DNA of 64,000 nucleotides, taken from Labilibacter marinus. GTDB lineage: Bacteria; Bacteroidota; Bacteroidia; Bacteroidales; Marinilabiliaceae. Position 1 is the first letter of the stretch. Every line of letters begins with the position of its first letter. The stretch spans positions 37,538 to 101,537 of the forward strand of contig NZ_LXYE02000036.1 in the NCBI RefSeq assembly GCF_001659685.2, written 5' to 3'. Shown here piece by piece: positions 1 through 9,171 of this stretch. Below the pieces are notes generated by a model. The model saw only the letters and a list, made by a program, of their open reading frames with translations, was not told the origin of the DNA and did no database searches. A program made the position numbers and the translations under genes.

Positions 1-241
1 TCTCTCCAATAGGTTTATCATCCTTAAATGTAACCGTATAAGCTGGCTTACCATTACTATACCTTCTTACCCAATATCCTTGCTTACGCCCTTGTTCATC
101 TTTTTGGTTATGATGAGCAGGTGCTTTTTTAACTTTAGAACTTTGCTGCGATGGCACACTATTGCCAAAAACATCTGTCCCTTGCGCTTGAGCACATGTA
201 ATGGAAAAGAAAAATGATAAAACAAATAATACGAACCTCAT
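1..241 (-). CDS. MORN-repeat (YwqK-like) exported protein, 3' part cut off by window edge
   Basis: Read on the minus strand from an ATG at 239-241, an open frame runs to the window edge (80 codons). It starts with a hydrophobic stretch (MRFVLFVLSFFFSITCAQAQ) that looks like a signal peptide ending near AQA, then a Lys/Gln-rich linker, then a segment of the form KQGYWVRRYSNGKPAYTV. That Gly-x-Trp...Tyr-x-Asn-Gly-Lys pattern is typical of MORN-like repeats in Bacteroidota exported proteins often annotated as YwqK-family 'antitoxin'. The C-terminus is outside the window, so length and repeat number are unknown. It lies upstream of pgl on the same strand but 176 bases away. Function cannot be stated beyond an envelope or secreted repeat protein. 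Confidence 0.6.
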   Translation of the reverse strand, partial: MRFVLFVLSFFFSITCAQAQGTDVFGNSVPSQQSSKVKKAPAHHNQKDEQGRKQGYWVRRYSNGKPAYTVTFKDDKPIGE

Positions 242-417
242 AACGATTTTATTGATGATAATGAATGCGAGAAGCTGCTTATTTATGCTTCATTTTAATC
301 ATGAAGAATCAAAAAATAATATTAAAAACAGCTACTTGGCAAATTTAAAAGTTATCGCGACAAATCAGCATAATAATTATCAACTTTTAAATTTTAATCG
401 AATCTTAGATAATTATA

Positions 418-1116
418 CTACAGAATACTTGCCGCAGCTTTATCCATTAACCAAATCGGATTTTTTACTAGGGCTGCAGGATATTGTTTATAACCTTCTT
501 TGGCATTAATTATTTCATCTAGCTTTTCAGCTTTGCCCTCGCCAGTAACCAAAAAGAAAATATTCTTAGCGTGGTTAATAATTCTTCCTGTTAAAGAAAC
601 ACGTTTTTGTCCTGAGTCAGGATGAGTTGCCACAACACAATTGCTTGAGGCATCCCATAAATCAATCTCATAAGGAAAAACAGAAGCCGTATGTCCATCA
701 TCTCCCATACCTAAAAGCATAATGTCAAATTGAGGAATTCCATCAACCACATTTAGTTTTTGCGACAATAAATCCTCATAATGAGCACAGGCCTCTTCGG
801 ATGATAACTCACCTTTGACACGAAATACATTTTCTTCAGGGATATTAACCTTGGAAAGTAAATGGTCTACCGTCATTTTATAATTGCTTTGCTCATCGGT
901 AGGGGGAACAATTCGCTCATCTCCCCAAAACAATAACACATTAGACCAGTTTATGATCTCAGCATATTTTGCGGCTAGCTCATCAAAGATAGCTTTGGGT
1001 GTACTTCCTCCCGAAAGAGCAATACTAACTTTATTATTCTGCTCTGTTCTTTTTTTGAGTAATTTTCCAAAATATGAAGCAAGTTCTTGTTTGGAGTTAA
1101 ATATTTCAATGTTCAT
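418..1116 (-). CDS. pgl: 6-phosphogluconolactonase
   Basis: Hydrolyses 6-phosphogluconolactone to 6-phosphogluconate, the second step of the oxidative pentose phosphate pathway, in the cytoplasm. The protein is about 232 aa, normal for the DevB/NagB-like lactonase family. It has the ALSGGSTPKAIFDEL sugar-phosphate loop near the N-terminus, LLFWGDERIVPP, and LLGMGDDGHTASVFP, all hallmarks of the family. A longer in-frame start exists at 1158, but the family begins at the MNIEIFNSKQEL segment, so the ATG at 1116 is preferred. It follows zwf on the same strand with a 155-base gap that holds a palindromic repeat (1189-1240), so co-transcription is likely but not certain. No gnd gene is seen beside them. 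Confidence 0.92.
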   Translation of the reverse strand: MNIEIFNSKQELASYFGKLLKKRTEQNNKVSIALSGGSTPKAIFDELAAKYAEIINWSNVLLFWGDERIVPPTDEQSNYKMTVDHLLSKVNIPEENVFRVKGELSSEEACAHYEDLLSQKLNVVDGIPQFDIMLLGMGDDGHTASVFPYEIDLWDASSNCVVATHPDSGQKRVSLTGRIINHAKNIFFLVTGEGKAEKLDEIINAKEGYKQYPAALVKNPIWLMDKAAASIL

Positions 1117-1188
1117 GTTGTTTATTATTATTTGGTGGGATTTCAGCACAAAATTCAATTATCATTGCGCCGATTTATATCTCAGTAT

Positions 1189-1240
1189 ACCTAGGGCGAT
1201 GCACTAGGTTCTTTCTTTTGCCCCTTTAGGGCCTTTATTT
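1189..1240. repeat. Short palindromic repeat unit between zwf and pgl
   Basis: Two small inverted repeats sit side by side: CCTAGGGCGATGCACTAGG (1190-1208) and GCCCCTTTAGGGCC (1220-1233), separated by a T-rich spacer. The first resembles the CCTAGGG...CCCTAGG unit at 63656-63683, and the spacing to the GC-rich second unit also matches. It is probably a degraded member of the same intergenic repeat family. As transcript it could fold downstream of zwf. Confidence 0.5.
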
Positions 1241-1271
1241 ATTATCGGAATACCCTTATCTTTTGTACTTT

Positions 1272-2807
1272 TTACAACTCACAGTAATTGCCATCATTGG
1301 CCAAATTCTTACAAGGGTAACGCCAAGTTAGGTGTGGTTCTTCAATTAAATCATCTGCCACATCGGGTCCCCAAGTACCTGCTGGGTAGCCATGCACTTT
1401 AATTTGGTCATTATTCTTCCAGGCTTCTTGAATGGGTTTCACAAACTCCCAAGCAGCCTTAACCGCATCTCCCCTTGAGTACAAGGTAGAATCACCCAAC
1501 ATACAATCGTGTAATAAGCGCTCGTATGCACTTGGTAAGTAGGTATCTGCTAATTCAGAATAATGGAAATCCATATTTACATTCTGCACGTTAAAACCCG
1601 CTCCTGGAACTTTCATACCAAACTTAAGCAACAAACCTTCATCAGGTTGAATTCGAATAACCAGCTGATTTTGCTGCTGAGCAATGGCCGAATTACTGGC
1701 AAACAAGTGATGTGGCGTTGGTTTAAAGTGAATAACCACTTCGGTTACTCGGGTAGGCAACATTTTACCTGTACGAATATAAAATGGCACTCCGCCCCAT
1801 CGCATATTATCAATAAAAAACTTCATGGCTACGTAGGTTTCTGTGCGTGATTCTGGATTTACTCCATTCTCTTCGCGATAACCATTTACAGCTTGTCCTT
1901 TTACAGTAGAGCCTACATACTGGCCCCTTATCACATATTTTTCCACATCCTCTTCTTTAATAGGACGAAGAGACTGAAGCACCTTAACTATTTCGTTACG
2001 AATGCTGTTTGAATTTATCAATGCAGGAGGCTCCATACCCACTAACCCTGCCAATAACAATAAGTGATTCTGAACCATATCGCGCAAAGCACCTGATCCT
2101 TCGTAGTATCCACCTCGATTACCCACGCCAATGCTTTCAGAAGAAGTTATCTCTACATGACTCACATAATTACGATTCCAAAGTGGTTCGTAAATGGCAT
2201 TAGAAAAACGAGTAACCAATAAGTTTTGAACCGTTTCTTTACCTAAGTAATGGTCAATTCGATACAGCTGCTCTTCATCAAAATCCTTCAACAAACTCTC
2301 GTTAAGCTTATTGGCCGTTTCTAAATCGTAACCAAAAGGTTTTTCAACAATTAATCTTCTAAAACCATCTTCTTCACTACTCAAACCATGCTTGGCCAAA
2401 TGACAAGGAATAACCGTATACATACTTGGCGGTGTGGCCAAATAAAAGATAAAGTTTTTGTCGGTTCCTAATTGACTATCTAAAGTAAATAGCTTGTCTT
2501 TTAAACCCGCATACTCCTCTTCGGCTTTGGTATTAAACGCGTGATAATATAGTTTGTCTAAAAACTGATTTACCTTTTCTGTTACTGAAGCATCCTTTTT
2601 ATTTAAAGCAAACTTCTCGATGCCCTCCTTCATCTTTTCTCTAAAGGCCTCATCCGATAAGGCTGTTCTTCCCAAACCCAGAATAGCAAACTTCTCTGGT
2701 AAAACATTCTGGTCGTATAGGTCAAAAACTGCTGGCACAAGCTTGCGATAGGTTAAATCGCCTGATGCGCCAAAAATAACAAGTATATGGTTCTTAGGTA
2801 TCTTCAT
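1272..2807 (-). CDS. zwf: Glucose-6-phosphate 1-dehydrogenase
   Basis: Oxidises glucose-6-phosphate to 6-phosphogluconolactone with NADP (or NAD), feeding NADPH and pentoses. It is 511 aa, the usual length. The N-terminal Rossmann loop FGASGDLTYRKLVPA is at residues 12-26. The substrate-binding signature RIDHYLGKETVQNL is present about residues 183-196, and the C-terminal beta+alpha domain is complete. It starts with MKIPKNHILVIFGASG, directly before the nucleotide-binding strand, so the start is secure. It is paired with pgl downstream. Confidence 0.96.
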   Translation of the reverse strand: MKIPKNHILVIFGASGDLTYRKLVPAVFDLYDQNVLPEKFAILGLGRTALSDEAFREKMKEGIEKFALNKKDASVTEKVNQFLDKLYYHAFNTKAEEEYAGLKDKLFTLDSQLGTDKNFIFYLATPPSMYTVIPCHLAKHGLSSEEDGFRRLIVEKPFGYDLETANKLNESLLKDFDEEQLYRIDHYLGKETVQNLLVTRFSNAIYEPLWNRNYVSHVEITSSESIGVGNRGGYYEGSGALRDMVQNHLLLLAGLVGMEPPALINSNSIRNEIVKVLQSLRPIKEEDVEKYVIRGQYVGSTVKGQAVNGYREENGVNPESRTETYVAMKFFIDNMRWGGVPFYIRTGKMLPTRVTEVVIHFKPTPHHLFASNSAIAQQQNQLVIRIQPDEGLLLKFGMKVPGAGFNVQNVNMDFHYSELADTYLPSAYERLLHDCMLGDSTLYSRGDAVKAAWEFVKPIQEAWKNNDQIKVHGYPAGTWGPDVADDLIEEPHLTWRYPCKNLANDGNYCEL

Positions 2808-3017
2808 GATTCTATCTTTCTATCAGGATAATATAAACTCAGGGTTTTAATAGTTTAAACCCTTAAAACATTCCTTTTCTAACAAACCAATGGCTGAAAG
2901 GTTGAACAAAAAGCTATCATTATTCAAGGAATTAAGGGCTAAAGTTAAGCAACTATACCCGAACTATAAGATGTAATAGTAGTAAATACCCTACTTAATT
3001 AAAAGGTTAATAAAGTA

Positions 3018-4100
3018 TTATTTATTTCTATTGGCAAAATGCTTGGAATCACCCCATTCGCCCAAGCCTACTTCTCTATCTGCTAATTCAATGCGCATAC
3101 TCAAGCAGTTACCGCAATCCTCAGCACCCTCATCTGTACAAGGTTTATTTTCGTACAGCTGATAATCTTTACGATGAAGCGTAGGTGTTATATTAGGCAT
3201 AATTACATTGGCTCCAATTCGTAAAGCTTTTTCCCGCCCCATAGGATCAATGGCTTGTAAAGCTGTTGCTGCTGCAATATTAATATCTTTCATTACAATA
3301 CGTAAAATAGCAATCATATTTAAAGTCACAGAAAACCTTGTTTTAATAGGCCACAAAACATTACGGTGCTCATACAATGGCGTATCCTGATGCTCTATAT
3401 AAGGCCCCATGCCGCACATATCAATATCAAAATCCTTCATAAATAAGATATCTCTGGCAAGGTCCTCAAAAGTTTGCCAAGGCAATCCAACCATCACACC
3501 TGTTCCCGTTTGATACCCTACTTTCTTGAGGTTTTTCAGACAACTCAGACGGCTTTCAAAATCATGTTCGTCGTTATTTGGATGTATTTGGTTATACAAT
3601 ACTTTATTAGAAGATTCAATTCGCAACAAATACCTGTGTGCTCCACTCTCAAACCATTTTTTATAGGTTTCTTCACTTTGTTCACCTAAGGAGATAGTGA
3701 TGCCCAACTCACCATTGGTTTCCTTTTTAATTCTTTTTAGTAGCAGGTCTACTCTTTCGATAAAATGCTCATCGCTTCGCTCACCCGCTTGCAAAACCAT
3801 AGAGGCATAGTTATTTTCGTGCGCAAATTTAGCCGCCTCAATAACATGTTCGTCTTCCAGATTATATCGTTCAACATCCTTATTATCTTTACGGATACCG
3901 CAGTACAAACAATTCTTAGAACACACATTAGAAAACTCCACCAAACCTCTATAAAACACTTTCTTTCCAACATAATTCAATTGAATATCCTGCGCTTTTT
4001 TAAACAACATTTTTTGCTCTTCGCCTTCTGTTTTAAGCAAAATAACAATATCGTTAAATTCTAATGTCTCTTTATCAAGTATAGTTTGAATGTCTTGCAT
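3018..4100 (-). CDS. hydE: [FeFe] hydrogenase H-cluster radical SAM maturase HydE
   Basis: HydE is a radical SAM enzyme needed to assemble the 2Fe subcluster of [FeFe] hydrogenase. At 360 aa it has the family's length. The SAM cluster motif CSKNCLYCGIR gives C60, C64 and C67. HydE-type signatures follow: HRYLLRIESSNKVLYNQIHPNND, DMCGMGPYIEHQDTPLY and a C-terminal Cys group (CTDEGAEDCGNCL). The last is where some HydE proteins bind a second, non-essential cluster. BioB and PylB are related, but the GMGPYIEH and IHPNN segments favour HydE. HydF, HydG and the hydrogenase itself are not in this window. A candidate promoter lies at 4140-4169. Confidence 0.9.
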   Translation of the reverse strand: MQDIQTILDKETLEFNDIVILLKTEGEEQKMLFKKAQDIQLNYVGKKVFYRGLVEFSNVCSKNCLYCGIRKDNKDVERYNLEDEHVIEAAKFAHENNYASMVLQAGERSDEHFIERVDLLLKRIKKETNGELGITISLGEQSEETYKKWFESGAHRYLLRIESSNKVLYNQIHPNNDEHDFESRLSCLKNLKKVGYQTGTGVMVGLPWQTFEDLARDILFMKDFDIDMCGMGPYIEHQDTPLYEHRNVLWPIKTRFSVTLNMIAILRIVMKDINIAAATALQAIDPMGREKALRIGANVIMPNITPTLHRKDYQLYENKPCTDEGAEDCGNCLSMRIELADREVGLGEWGDSKHFANRNK

Positions 4101-4139
4101 TATCCCTGTTTGTTATATCCTCTTTTAAGTATTCTGATG

Positions 4140-4169
4140 CAAAAATAGAAAAATACACCCGAATATAAA
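4140..4169 (-). promoter_or_regulatory. Candidate Bacteroidota-type promoter for hydE
   Basis: On the minus strand TATTTTTG (4140-4147) fits the -7 consensus TAnnTTTG, with TTTA (4166-4169) 18 bases upstream as a -33 element. The predicted start of transcription is about 35 bases before the hydE ATG. Confidence 0.4.
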
Positions 4170-4321
4170 CTGCTATTTCTCCATACCTATCAATTTCAAC
4201 CATATCATTACCATATTCAAGTCTAGCTTCCTTATTTGTAGTCCTGACTTATTTCATTGTTATCCCCCATTAAAATGATGAATTTTGAACATCAATCGTA
4301 TATGTAAATAAATATCCTGAT

Positions 4322-6379
4322 ATGATTAACGAACAGTTGATTAATCCACAAAGTATTGTAGTTGTTGGTGGCTCTGATGATTTACAAAAACCTGGAGGTA
4401 AAATACTTCATAATATTTTAGAGTGCTATAGAGGCGAAATCTTTGTATCTAACCCTAAACAAGAAATGGTTCAGGGCGTTAAATCATATCACACCATTAG
4501 TGATTTACCTATAGATATTGATTTAGCTGTTATTGCGATAGCTGCAAAGCTTTGTCCTGCCGTTGTTAAGTCATTAGCTAAAGAAAAAAATACCAAAGCA
4601 TTTATTATTATCTCAGCTGGTTTTGGAGAGGAAAATGAAGCAGGTGCTCAATACGAAAAAGAGATTGTAGAAACGATTGATGAAGTTGGTGGATGCTTAA
4701 TTGGTCCTAATTGCGTTGGACTTATTAACGCTAACCATCATAGTATCTTTACGGAACCCATTCCAATGCTCGACCCCAATGGTGCCGATTTTATTTCTGG
4801 CTCTGGGGCAACCGCTGTATTTATTTTAGAAACGGGAGTAGCTTTAGGTTTAAAGTTTAATAGTATATTTTCTGTTGGTAATAGTGCACAAACAGGTGTA
4901 GAGGAAGTTTTGGCATATTTAGATGAAACTTACGACCCAGATAAAAGCTCCAAAATTAAGCTACTTTATATAGAAAGCATTAAAGATCCTGACAAACTAT
5001 TGCATCATGCTAATTCTTTGGTTAATAAAGGATGTAAAATAGCTGCCATTAAATCAGGAACTTCGGAGGCTGGTATGAGAGCAGCTTCTAGCCACACAGG
5101 TGCTATGGCTAGTTCTAATACGGCTGTAAATGCCCTGTTTAAAAAGGCTGGTATTATACGTTGCTACGGCAGATTAGAGTTAGCCACCGTAGCTGCTGTG
5201 TTTATGGCCAAAGAGCTTAAGGGTGATAATATGGCCGTTATTACTCATGCAGGTGGGCCAGCCGTTATGCTTACTGATTCACTTTCGCAGGGAGGCATTA
5301 ATATACCTACCATAGAAGGAACGAAAGCTCAAGTACTACAAAGTAAATTATTTGAAGGCTCTAGTGTTGCTAACCCAATTGATTTTTTGGCTACAGGAAC
5401 AGCTGAACAATTAGGTGACATTATTGATGCATGCGAAAAAGACTTTGATCACATTGATGCGATGGCCGTTATCTTTGGAAGTCCTGGTTTGTTTCCTGTG
5501 CGTGAGGTTTATGATGTACTTCACGAAAAAATGAGAACTTGTAAAAAACCCATATATCCTATATTACCCTCTGTGGTAAATGCCGATGATGATATTAAAT
5601 ATTTTTTATCGCGAGGCAACATTAATTTTCCTGATGAAGTAATGCTGGGTCATGCTTTAACTAAAGTGCACAACGCCATACAGCCTGCAAAGGAATCCAT
5701 TCAAATGAAAGGGGTGGATATTCCCGCTATTAGAAAAATGATTGCAGGTTTTGGAGATGGTTATTTAAAACCAAATCAAGTTCAAGAGCTTTTTGCCGCT
5801 GCCAACATTCCTATGGTTTCGGAACTATTGATAAAAACTGAAAAAGAACTTACGGCCCCTATTGAATCAATAGATTTCCCTGTTGTTATGAAGGTAGTAG
5901 GGCCTATTCACAAGTCTGATGTTGGTGGAGTATCACTTAATATTAACGGACCAATATTTCTGAAAAGCGAGTTCAAGCGAATGAGCAAGATAGAAGGTTT
6001 TGAAGGGGTTATCATTCAGCCAATGCTTAGTGGAACAGAATTGTTTATTGGAGCTAAGTACGAACCTAAATTTGGACATGTTATTTTATGTGGTTTGGGT
6101 GGTATTTTTGTGGAAGTATTGAAAGATGTATCTGCAGGCTTGGCTCCATTATCGCAAGAAGAGGCCTTAAATATGATATCGGAACTAAATGGAAAGAAAA
6201 TTTTGGAAGGCATCCGTGGTCAAGAAGGTGTTGACATAGATACTTTTGCTTCTATCATTGTTCGTTTATCTACTATGTTGCGTTTTGCGGTTGAAATAAA
6301 AGAGCTCGACATTAATCCTTTACTCGGTGCCAAAGACAAAATTATTGCCGTTGATGCTAGAGTTCGTATAGAGAAGTAA
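4322..6379 (+). CDS. Acetate/acyl-CoA ligase, ADP-forming (fused alpha-beta)
   Basis: Converts acyl-CoA plus ADP and phosphate to the free acid plus ATP, the energy-conserving last step in peptide or sugar fermentation. The 685 aa chain has a CoA-binding Rossmann domain (VVVGGSDDLQKPGGKIL, residues about 13-30), two succinyl-CoA-ligase-like domains, and a C-terminal ATP-grasp domain (VVMKVVGPIHKSDVGGV, about 520-536; LDINPLL near the end). The phosphorylated histidine expected for the family is H258 in SSHTGAM. Alpha and beta parts are fused in one chain, as in many bacteria and some archaea. The same fold is used by Pat-type protein acetyltransferases, but no GNAT domain is present. It fits functionally with the aminotransferase and vorDBAC genes further on. 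Confidence 0.9.
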   Translation: MINEQLINPQSIVVVGGSDDLQKPGGKILHNILECYRGEIFVSNPKQEMVQGVKSYHTISDLPIDIDLAVIAIAAKLCPAVVKSLAKEKNTKAFIIISAGFGEENEAGAQYEKEIVETIDEVGGCLIGPNCVGLINANHHSIFTEPIPMLDPNGADFISGSGATAVFILETGVALGLKFNSIFSVGNSAQTGVEEVLAYLDETYDPDKSSKIKLLYIESIKDPDKLLHHANSLVNKGCKIAAIKSGTSEAGMRAASSHTGAMASSNTAVNALFKKAGIIRCYGRLELATVAAVFMAKELKGDNMAVITHAGGPAVMLTDSLSQGGINIPTIEGTKAQVLQSKLFEGSSVANPIDFLATGTAEQLGDIIDACEKDFDHIDAMAVIFGSPGLFPVREVYDVLHEKMRTCKKPIYPILPSVVNADDDIKYFLSRGNINFPDEVMLGHALTKVHNAIQPAKESIQMKGVDIPAIRKMIAGFGDGYLKPNQVQELFAAANIPMVSELLIKTEKELTAPIESIDFPVVMKVVGPIHKSDVGGVSLNINGPIFLKSEFKRMSKIEGFEGVIIQPMLSGTELFIGAKYEPKFGHVILCGLGGIFVEVLKDVSAGLAPLSQEEALNMISELNGKKILEGIRGQEGVDIDTFASIIVRLSTMLRFAVEIKELDINPLLGAKDKIIAVDARVRIEK

Positions 6380-6459
6380 CAGTAAAGAGGTTGTTCTGCC
6401 TTTGGAAGACAACGCGCAGCAGGGAGTTTTAAATATTGGAATTAATGGAGCATCCTCTA

Positions 6460-7338
6460 TCAATCCGCCGAAAATAACTTGTTAAACTTTTTAGGAGGAT
6501 TGACTTCTACCTTCAAGGTTTTGTTGGTAAATGGATGAGTAAATTCCAGCGAATGGGAATGAAGATAAAGGCCTTTTCCTTGCAGCACCTGTCCTTCTTT
6601 ACCGTATTCAGCATCTCCTAAAATAGGATTACCTATGGATTGCATATGAATGCGCAATTGGTGTCTTCTACCCGTAAAAAGAGTTAACTCTACTAAATTT
6701 AAAAATCCAAATCGTTCGGACGTAACCGCATTAAGCAAACGATAAGATGATTTCGCATTTTTTCCATCAACATCTAATTCCACCATACCACTTTCTTCCT
6801 GCTTCCCAACTGTTATCGCTACATATTTTTTGGTAATAGAACGTTCTTCAAATACTTTATTTAAAGCTAAAACTGCTTGTTTAGTTTTTCCTATCAATAA
6901 AGCTCCACTTGTTGGATAATCCAATCTATGTATAGGCTCTGGCCGTTGCAATGCATCAGTCTCTTGACTAAGCAGCAGATTGCTTGATAATGCATTTTCT
7001 AATGTTCTATGCTTATTACCACTCACCAATAAGCCTGCAGGTTTATTTACAACCGCTAAATATTCATCCTCATAACACACTTCAATCTCTAAATTTAATT
7101 GAGGTACATTTTTCTTTTCTTCACCTTGCATCAACTCGATATGTTCTCCTCCAGCAATATAATCTCCACTATATCCTCGTTGGCCATTCACCCAAACCAA
7201 ACCGTTCTTCACTGCTTTTTTAGTCGATTTATTTGAAACGAGAGATACAAAGCGTCCCAGAACAAAATCCGAAAGTCTAACTTTATTCTCTTGTTTTTCT
7301 GCAACGATACTTTCTAACACTTTGTGCTTTTCCAACAT
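6460..7338 (-). CDS. RluA-family pseudouridine synthase with S4 domain
   Basis: Isomerises uridine to pseudouridine in rRNA or tRNA. The 292 aa protein has an N-terminal S4-type RNA-binding domain (VRLSDFVLGRF...VKNGLVWVNGQ, about residues 20-52) and a catalytic domain with VVNKPAGLLVSG and the RluA signature HRLDYPTSGALLIGKT. The catalytic Asp is D140. The motif GRRHQLRIHMQSIGNPILGDAEYG near residues 225-248 is also standard. The exact target base (RluC-, RluD- or TruC-like) cannot be told from sequence alone. The gene is convergent with the acyl-CoA ligase and divergent from the SDR gene. Confidence 0.9.
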   Translation of the reverse strand: MLEKHKVLESIVAEKQENKVRLSDFVLGRFVSLVSNKSTKKAVKNGLVWVNGQRGYSGDYIAGGEHIELMQGEEKKNVPQLNLEIEVCYEDEYLAVVNKPAGLLVSGNKHRTLENALSSNLLLSQETDALQRPEPIHRLDYPTSGALLIGKTKQAVLALNKVFEERSITKKYVAITVGKQEESGMVELDVDGKNAKSSYRLLNAVTSERFGFLNLVELTLFTGRRHQLRIHMQSIGNPILGDAEYGKEGQVLQGKGLYLHSHSLEFTHPFTNKTLKVEVNPPKKFNKLFSAD

Positions 7339-7361
7339 ATTTTACCTTATACCATAAAGCT

Positions 7362-7369
7362 CAAAGTTA
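7362..7369 (-). promoter_or_regulatory. Candidate -7 element for the pseudouridine synthase gene
   Basis: On the minus strand TAACTTTG matches TAnnTTTG, 23 bases before the ATG. No TTTG lies at the ideal -33 spacing, so support is partial. Confidence 0.35.
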
Positions 7370-7423
7370 TTGTTATTCCTTAATATGATACCACAAAACC
7401 TTATTCTAAAAACAAAAAACAAC

Positions 7424-7431
7424 TAAGTTTG
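7424..7431 (+). promoter_or_regulatory. Candidate -7 element for the SDR gene
   Basis: TAAGTTTG matches TAnnTTTG; TTAT stands where the -33 TTTG would be. It lies 41 bases before the ATG at 7473. Confidence 0.4.
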
Positions 7432-7472
7432 TCCCTATTAAAATGGTCTCTATAAAAAACAGAGGATAAAAT

Positions 7473-8300
7473 ATGAATGACAATTTATCTAAAACAGTTT
7501 CCATATTAGGTTGTGGATGGCTAGGTCTTGCTTTGGCAGAATCCCTTGTAAAAAAAGGACATAACGTAAAAGGTTCTGCTCATACTCCTGAACATTTAGA
7601 ACCTATTTTGAACCTTGGAGCTAAACCTTATCAGATTGGTTTTACTCCTGAATTAAATAAGGATGCGGACATTTCATTTTTTGAAAGTGAAATCTTAATT
7701 TCGTGCATACCTCCGCGAAGAAGAAATGACATAGCTACTTATTACCCCCAACAAATAGAAGCATTAGCAAAAGCGGCCATTACAAATGGTGTAAAAAAAA
7801 TAATATTTATCAGTAGCACATCGGTTTACCCCAACACCCAATCTTCTGTAAACGAAGAAAATACACTTCCTCCTGAAAAAGAAAGTGGGAAAGCCCTTAT
7901 TTTAGCTGAAAACCTACTGTTACAAAATAACTCGTTTGAAACTACAGTAATTCGGTTTGGAGGATTAATTGGTTACGATCGTCATCCAGGTAGATTTTTA
8001 GCAGGCGGAAAGGCTTTAAAAAATGGAAATGTACCAGTGAATTTAATTCATAGAGATGATTGTATTGGCATTATCGAGTCCATTATAAGCAAAGATATTT
8101 GGCAAGAAACCTTTAATGCTTGCGCTCCTGAACATCCCACCCGTAAAGAGTTTTATACACTGGCTGCTCAAAAAGCAGGATTATCGGAACCTGAATTTAT
8201 TTCATCCACCGAAAATAATTACAAACTAATTGACATACAGAAACTAAAGAACAAGCTACAGTATCAGTTTATATATAACAACCCATTGGAAACTATTTAA
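7473..8300 (+). CDS. NAD(P)-binding extended SDR-like protein (YeeZ-like)
   Basis: A 275 aa Rossmann protein. The N-terminus VSILGCGWLGLALAESLVKKGHNVKGSAHT (about residues 10-39) is a clear dinucleotide-binding fold, and VKKIIFISSTSVYPNTQ (about 107-123) is the beta-strand and serine region of extended SDRs. The usual YxxxK pair is not obvious (SVYPNTQS replaces it), so it may be an atypical SDR that binds a cofactor without the classic catalysis. E. coli YeeZ-type proteins share this arrangement. Substrate unknown. It is followed after 65 bases by SUMT, which has its own candidate promoter. Confidence 0.75.
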   Translation: MNDNLSKTVSILGCGWLGLALAESLVKKGHNVKGSAHTPEHLEPILNLGAKPYQIGFTPELNKDADISFFESEILISCIPPRRRNDIATYYPQQIEALAKAAITNGVKKIIFISSTSVYPNTQSSVNEENTLPPEKESGKALILAENLLLQNNSFETTVIRFGGLIGYDRHPGRFLAGGKALKNGNVPVNLIHRDDCIGIIESIISKDIWQETFNACAPEHPTRKEFYTLAAQKAGLSEPEFISSTENNYKLIDIQKLKNKLQYQFIYNNPLETI

Positions 8301-8304
8301 AACT

Positions 8305-8335
8305 ATTGCTAGCTAAAGTAAAACAACTACTTTTG
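8305..8335 (+). promoter_or_regulatory. Candidate promoter for SUMT gene
   Basis: ATTG (8305-8308), 19-base spacer, TACTTTTG (8328-8335): a near-consensus Bacteroidota promoter with one mismatch in the -33 box, 30 bases before the ATG. Confidence 0.55.
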
Positions 8336-8365
8336 CCGCATCTTAATCCTAAAATTTCCGAATAA

Positions 8366-9139
8366 ATGCAAAAGCACAGATTATATGTAGTTGGTGCTGG
8401 ACCTGGAGATCCAGACCTATTAACAGTAAAAGCTCATAGAGTTTTACTGCAAGCCGATGTTGTGTTGCACGATGCTTTATTGGGACAGGAAATTTTAGAT
8501 ATGCTACCTAAAAGGTGCGAGTTAGTCTACGTTGGAAAAACGTACAAAGACAAACAAAGTCAGGAAGAGCGAATGGTTAGAATAAACCATTTAATGAGAG
8601 ACTTGTACGAAAAAGGAAAGAAAGTGGTGCGATTAAAAACAGGTGACCCTTTAATTTTTGGACGTGGCATTGAAGAGATTCGTTTTTTAAGAGAAACTAA
8701 AATTGATTATGAGCTAGTACCTGGCATCACGGCAGGCTTGGCAGCAGCTAACAATTGTCAAATACCTATTACAGAGCGTTCCATCAACCGAACTTTATTA
8801 TTCTGCACAGGCACAACTTTAGATGGAGACTTAAAACAGTTCGATGCCATATCTACGATGATTACCTTAGGAACTCCTGTAATGATTTATATGGGTTTAA
8901 ACAATCTGGATGTAATTATCGAAAAGATGATTAACAATGGGGTTTCTCCTCAAACATCTATTTGTGCAGTATCAAAAGTGTCGTATCCTGATGAGAAAAT
9001 GCTATTTGGCAACTTAGAAAACTTTTCCACTAAGCTAAAAGAAACTCCTTTAGCTATGCCTACTGTTATTATAATTGGACAGAATATTGACCCAGTTATT
9101 GAGGATATAGATCAATTAGCGAATCATGACATATCATAA
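8366..9139 (+). CDS. cobA: Uroporphyrinogen-III C-methyltransferase (SUMT)
   Basis: Methylates uroporphyrinogen III twice with SAM to give precorrin-2, the branch point to siroheme and cobalamin. At 257 aa it is a single-domain SUMT without the CysG dehydrogenase/chelatase part. Motifs: VVGAGPGDPDLLTVKA (residues 8-23), VVLHDALL, VVRLKTGDPLIFGRG (about 92-106), and VPGITAGLAAAN (about 122-133), all typical. No siroheme or cobalamin neighbours are present, so which branch it serves is open. A hairpin spans its stop codon. Confidence 0.92.
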   Translation: MQKHRLYVVGAGPGDPDLLTVKAHRVLLQADVVLHDALLGQEILDMLPKRCELVYVGKTYKDKQSQEERMVRINHLMRDLYEKGKKVVRLKTGDPLIFGRGIEEIRFLRETKIDYELVPGITAGLAAANNCQIPITERSINRTLLFCTGTTLDGDLKQFDAISTMITLGTPVMIYMGLNNLDVIIEKMINNGVSPQTSICAVSKVSYPDEKMLFGNLENFSTKLKETPLAMPTVIIIGQNIDPVIEDIDQLANHDIS

Positions 9140-9147
9140 TTCGCTAA
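9116..9147. terminator. Hairpin across the SUMT stop codon, possible bidirectional terminator
   Basis: TTAGCGAATCATGA (9116-9129), loop CATA, TCATAATTCGCTAA (9134-9147): a 14-base stem with one mismatch between convergent SUMT and siaC genes. There is no strong T tract on either side, so termination is plausible rather than clear. Confidence 0.4.
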
Positions 9148-9171
9148 ATCACTAAAGATTATTGGATTTAT

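Noticed and set aside
201..509. 102 aa plus-strand frame overlapping pgl and the MORN protein gene
   Set aside because: It overlaps the end of pgl and the start of the minus-strand MORN gene, has AT-driven composition, and no family look.
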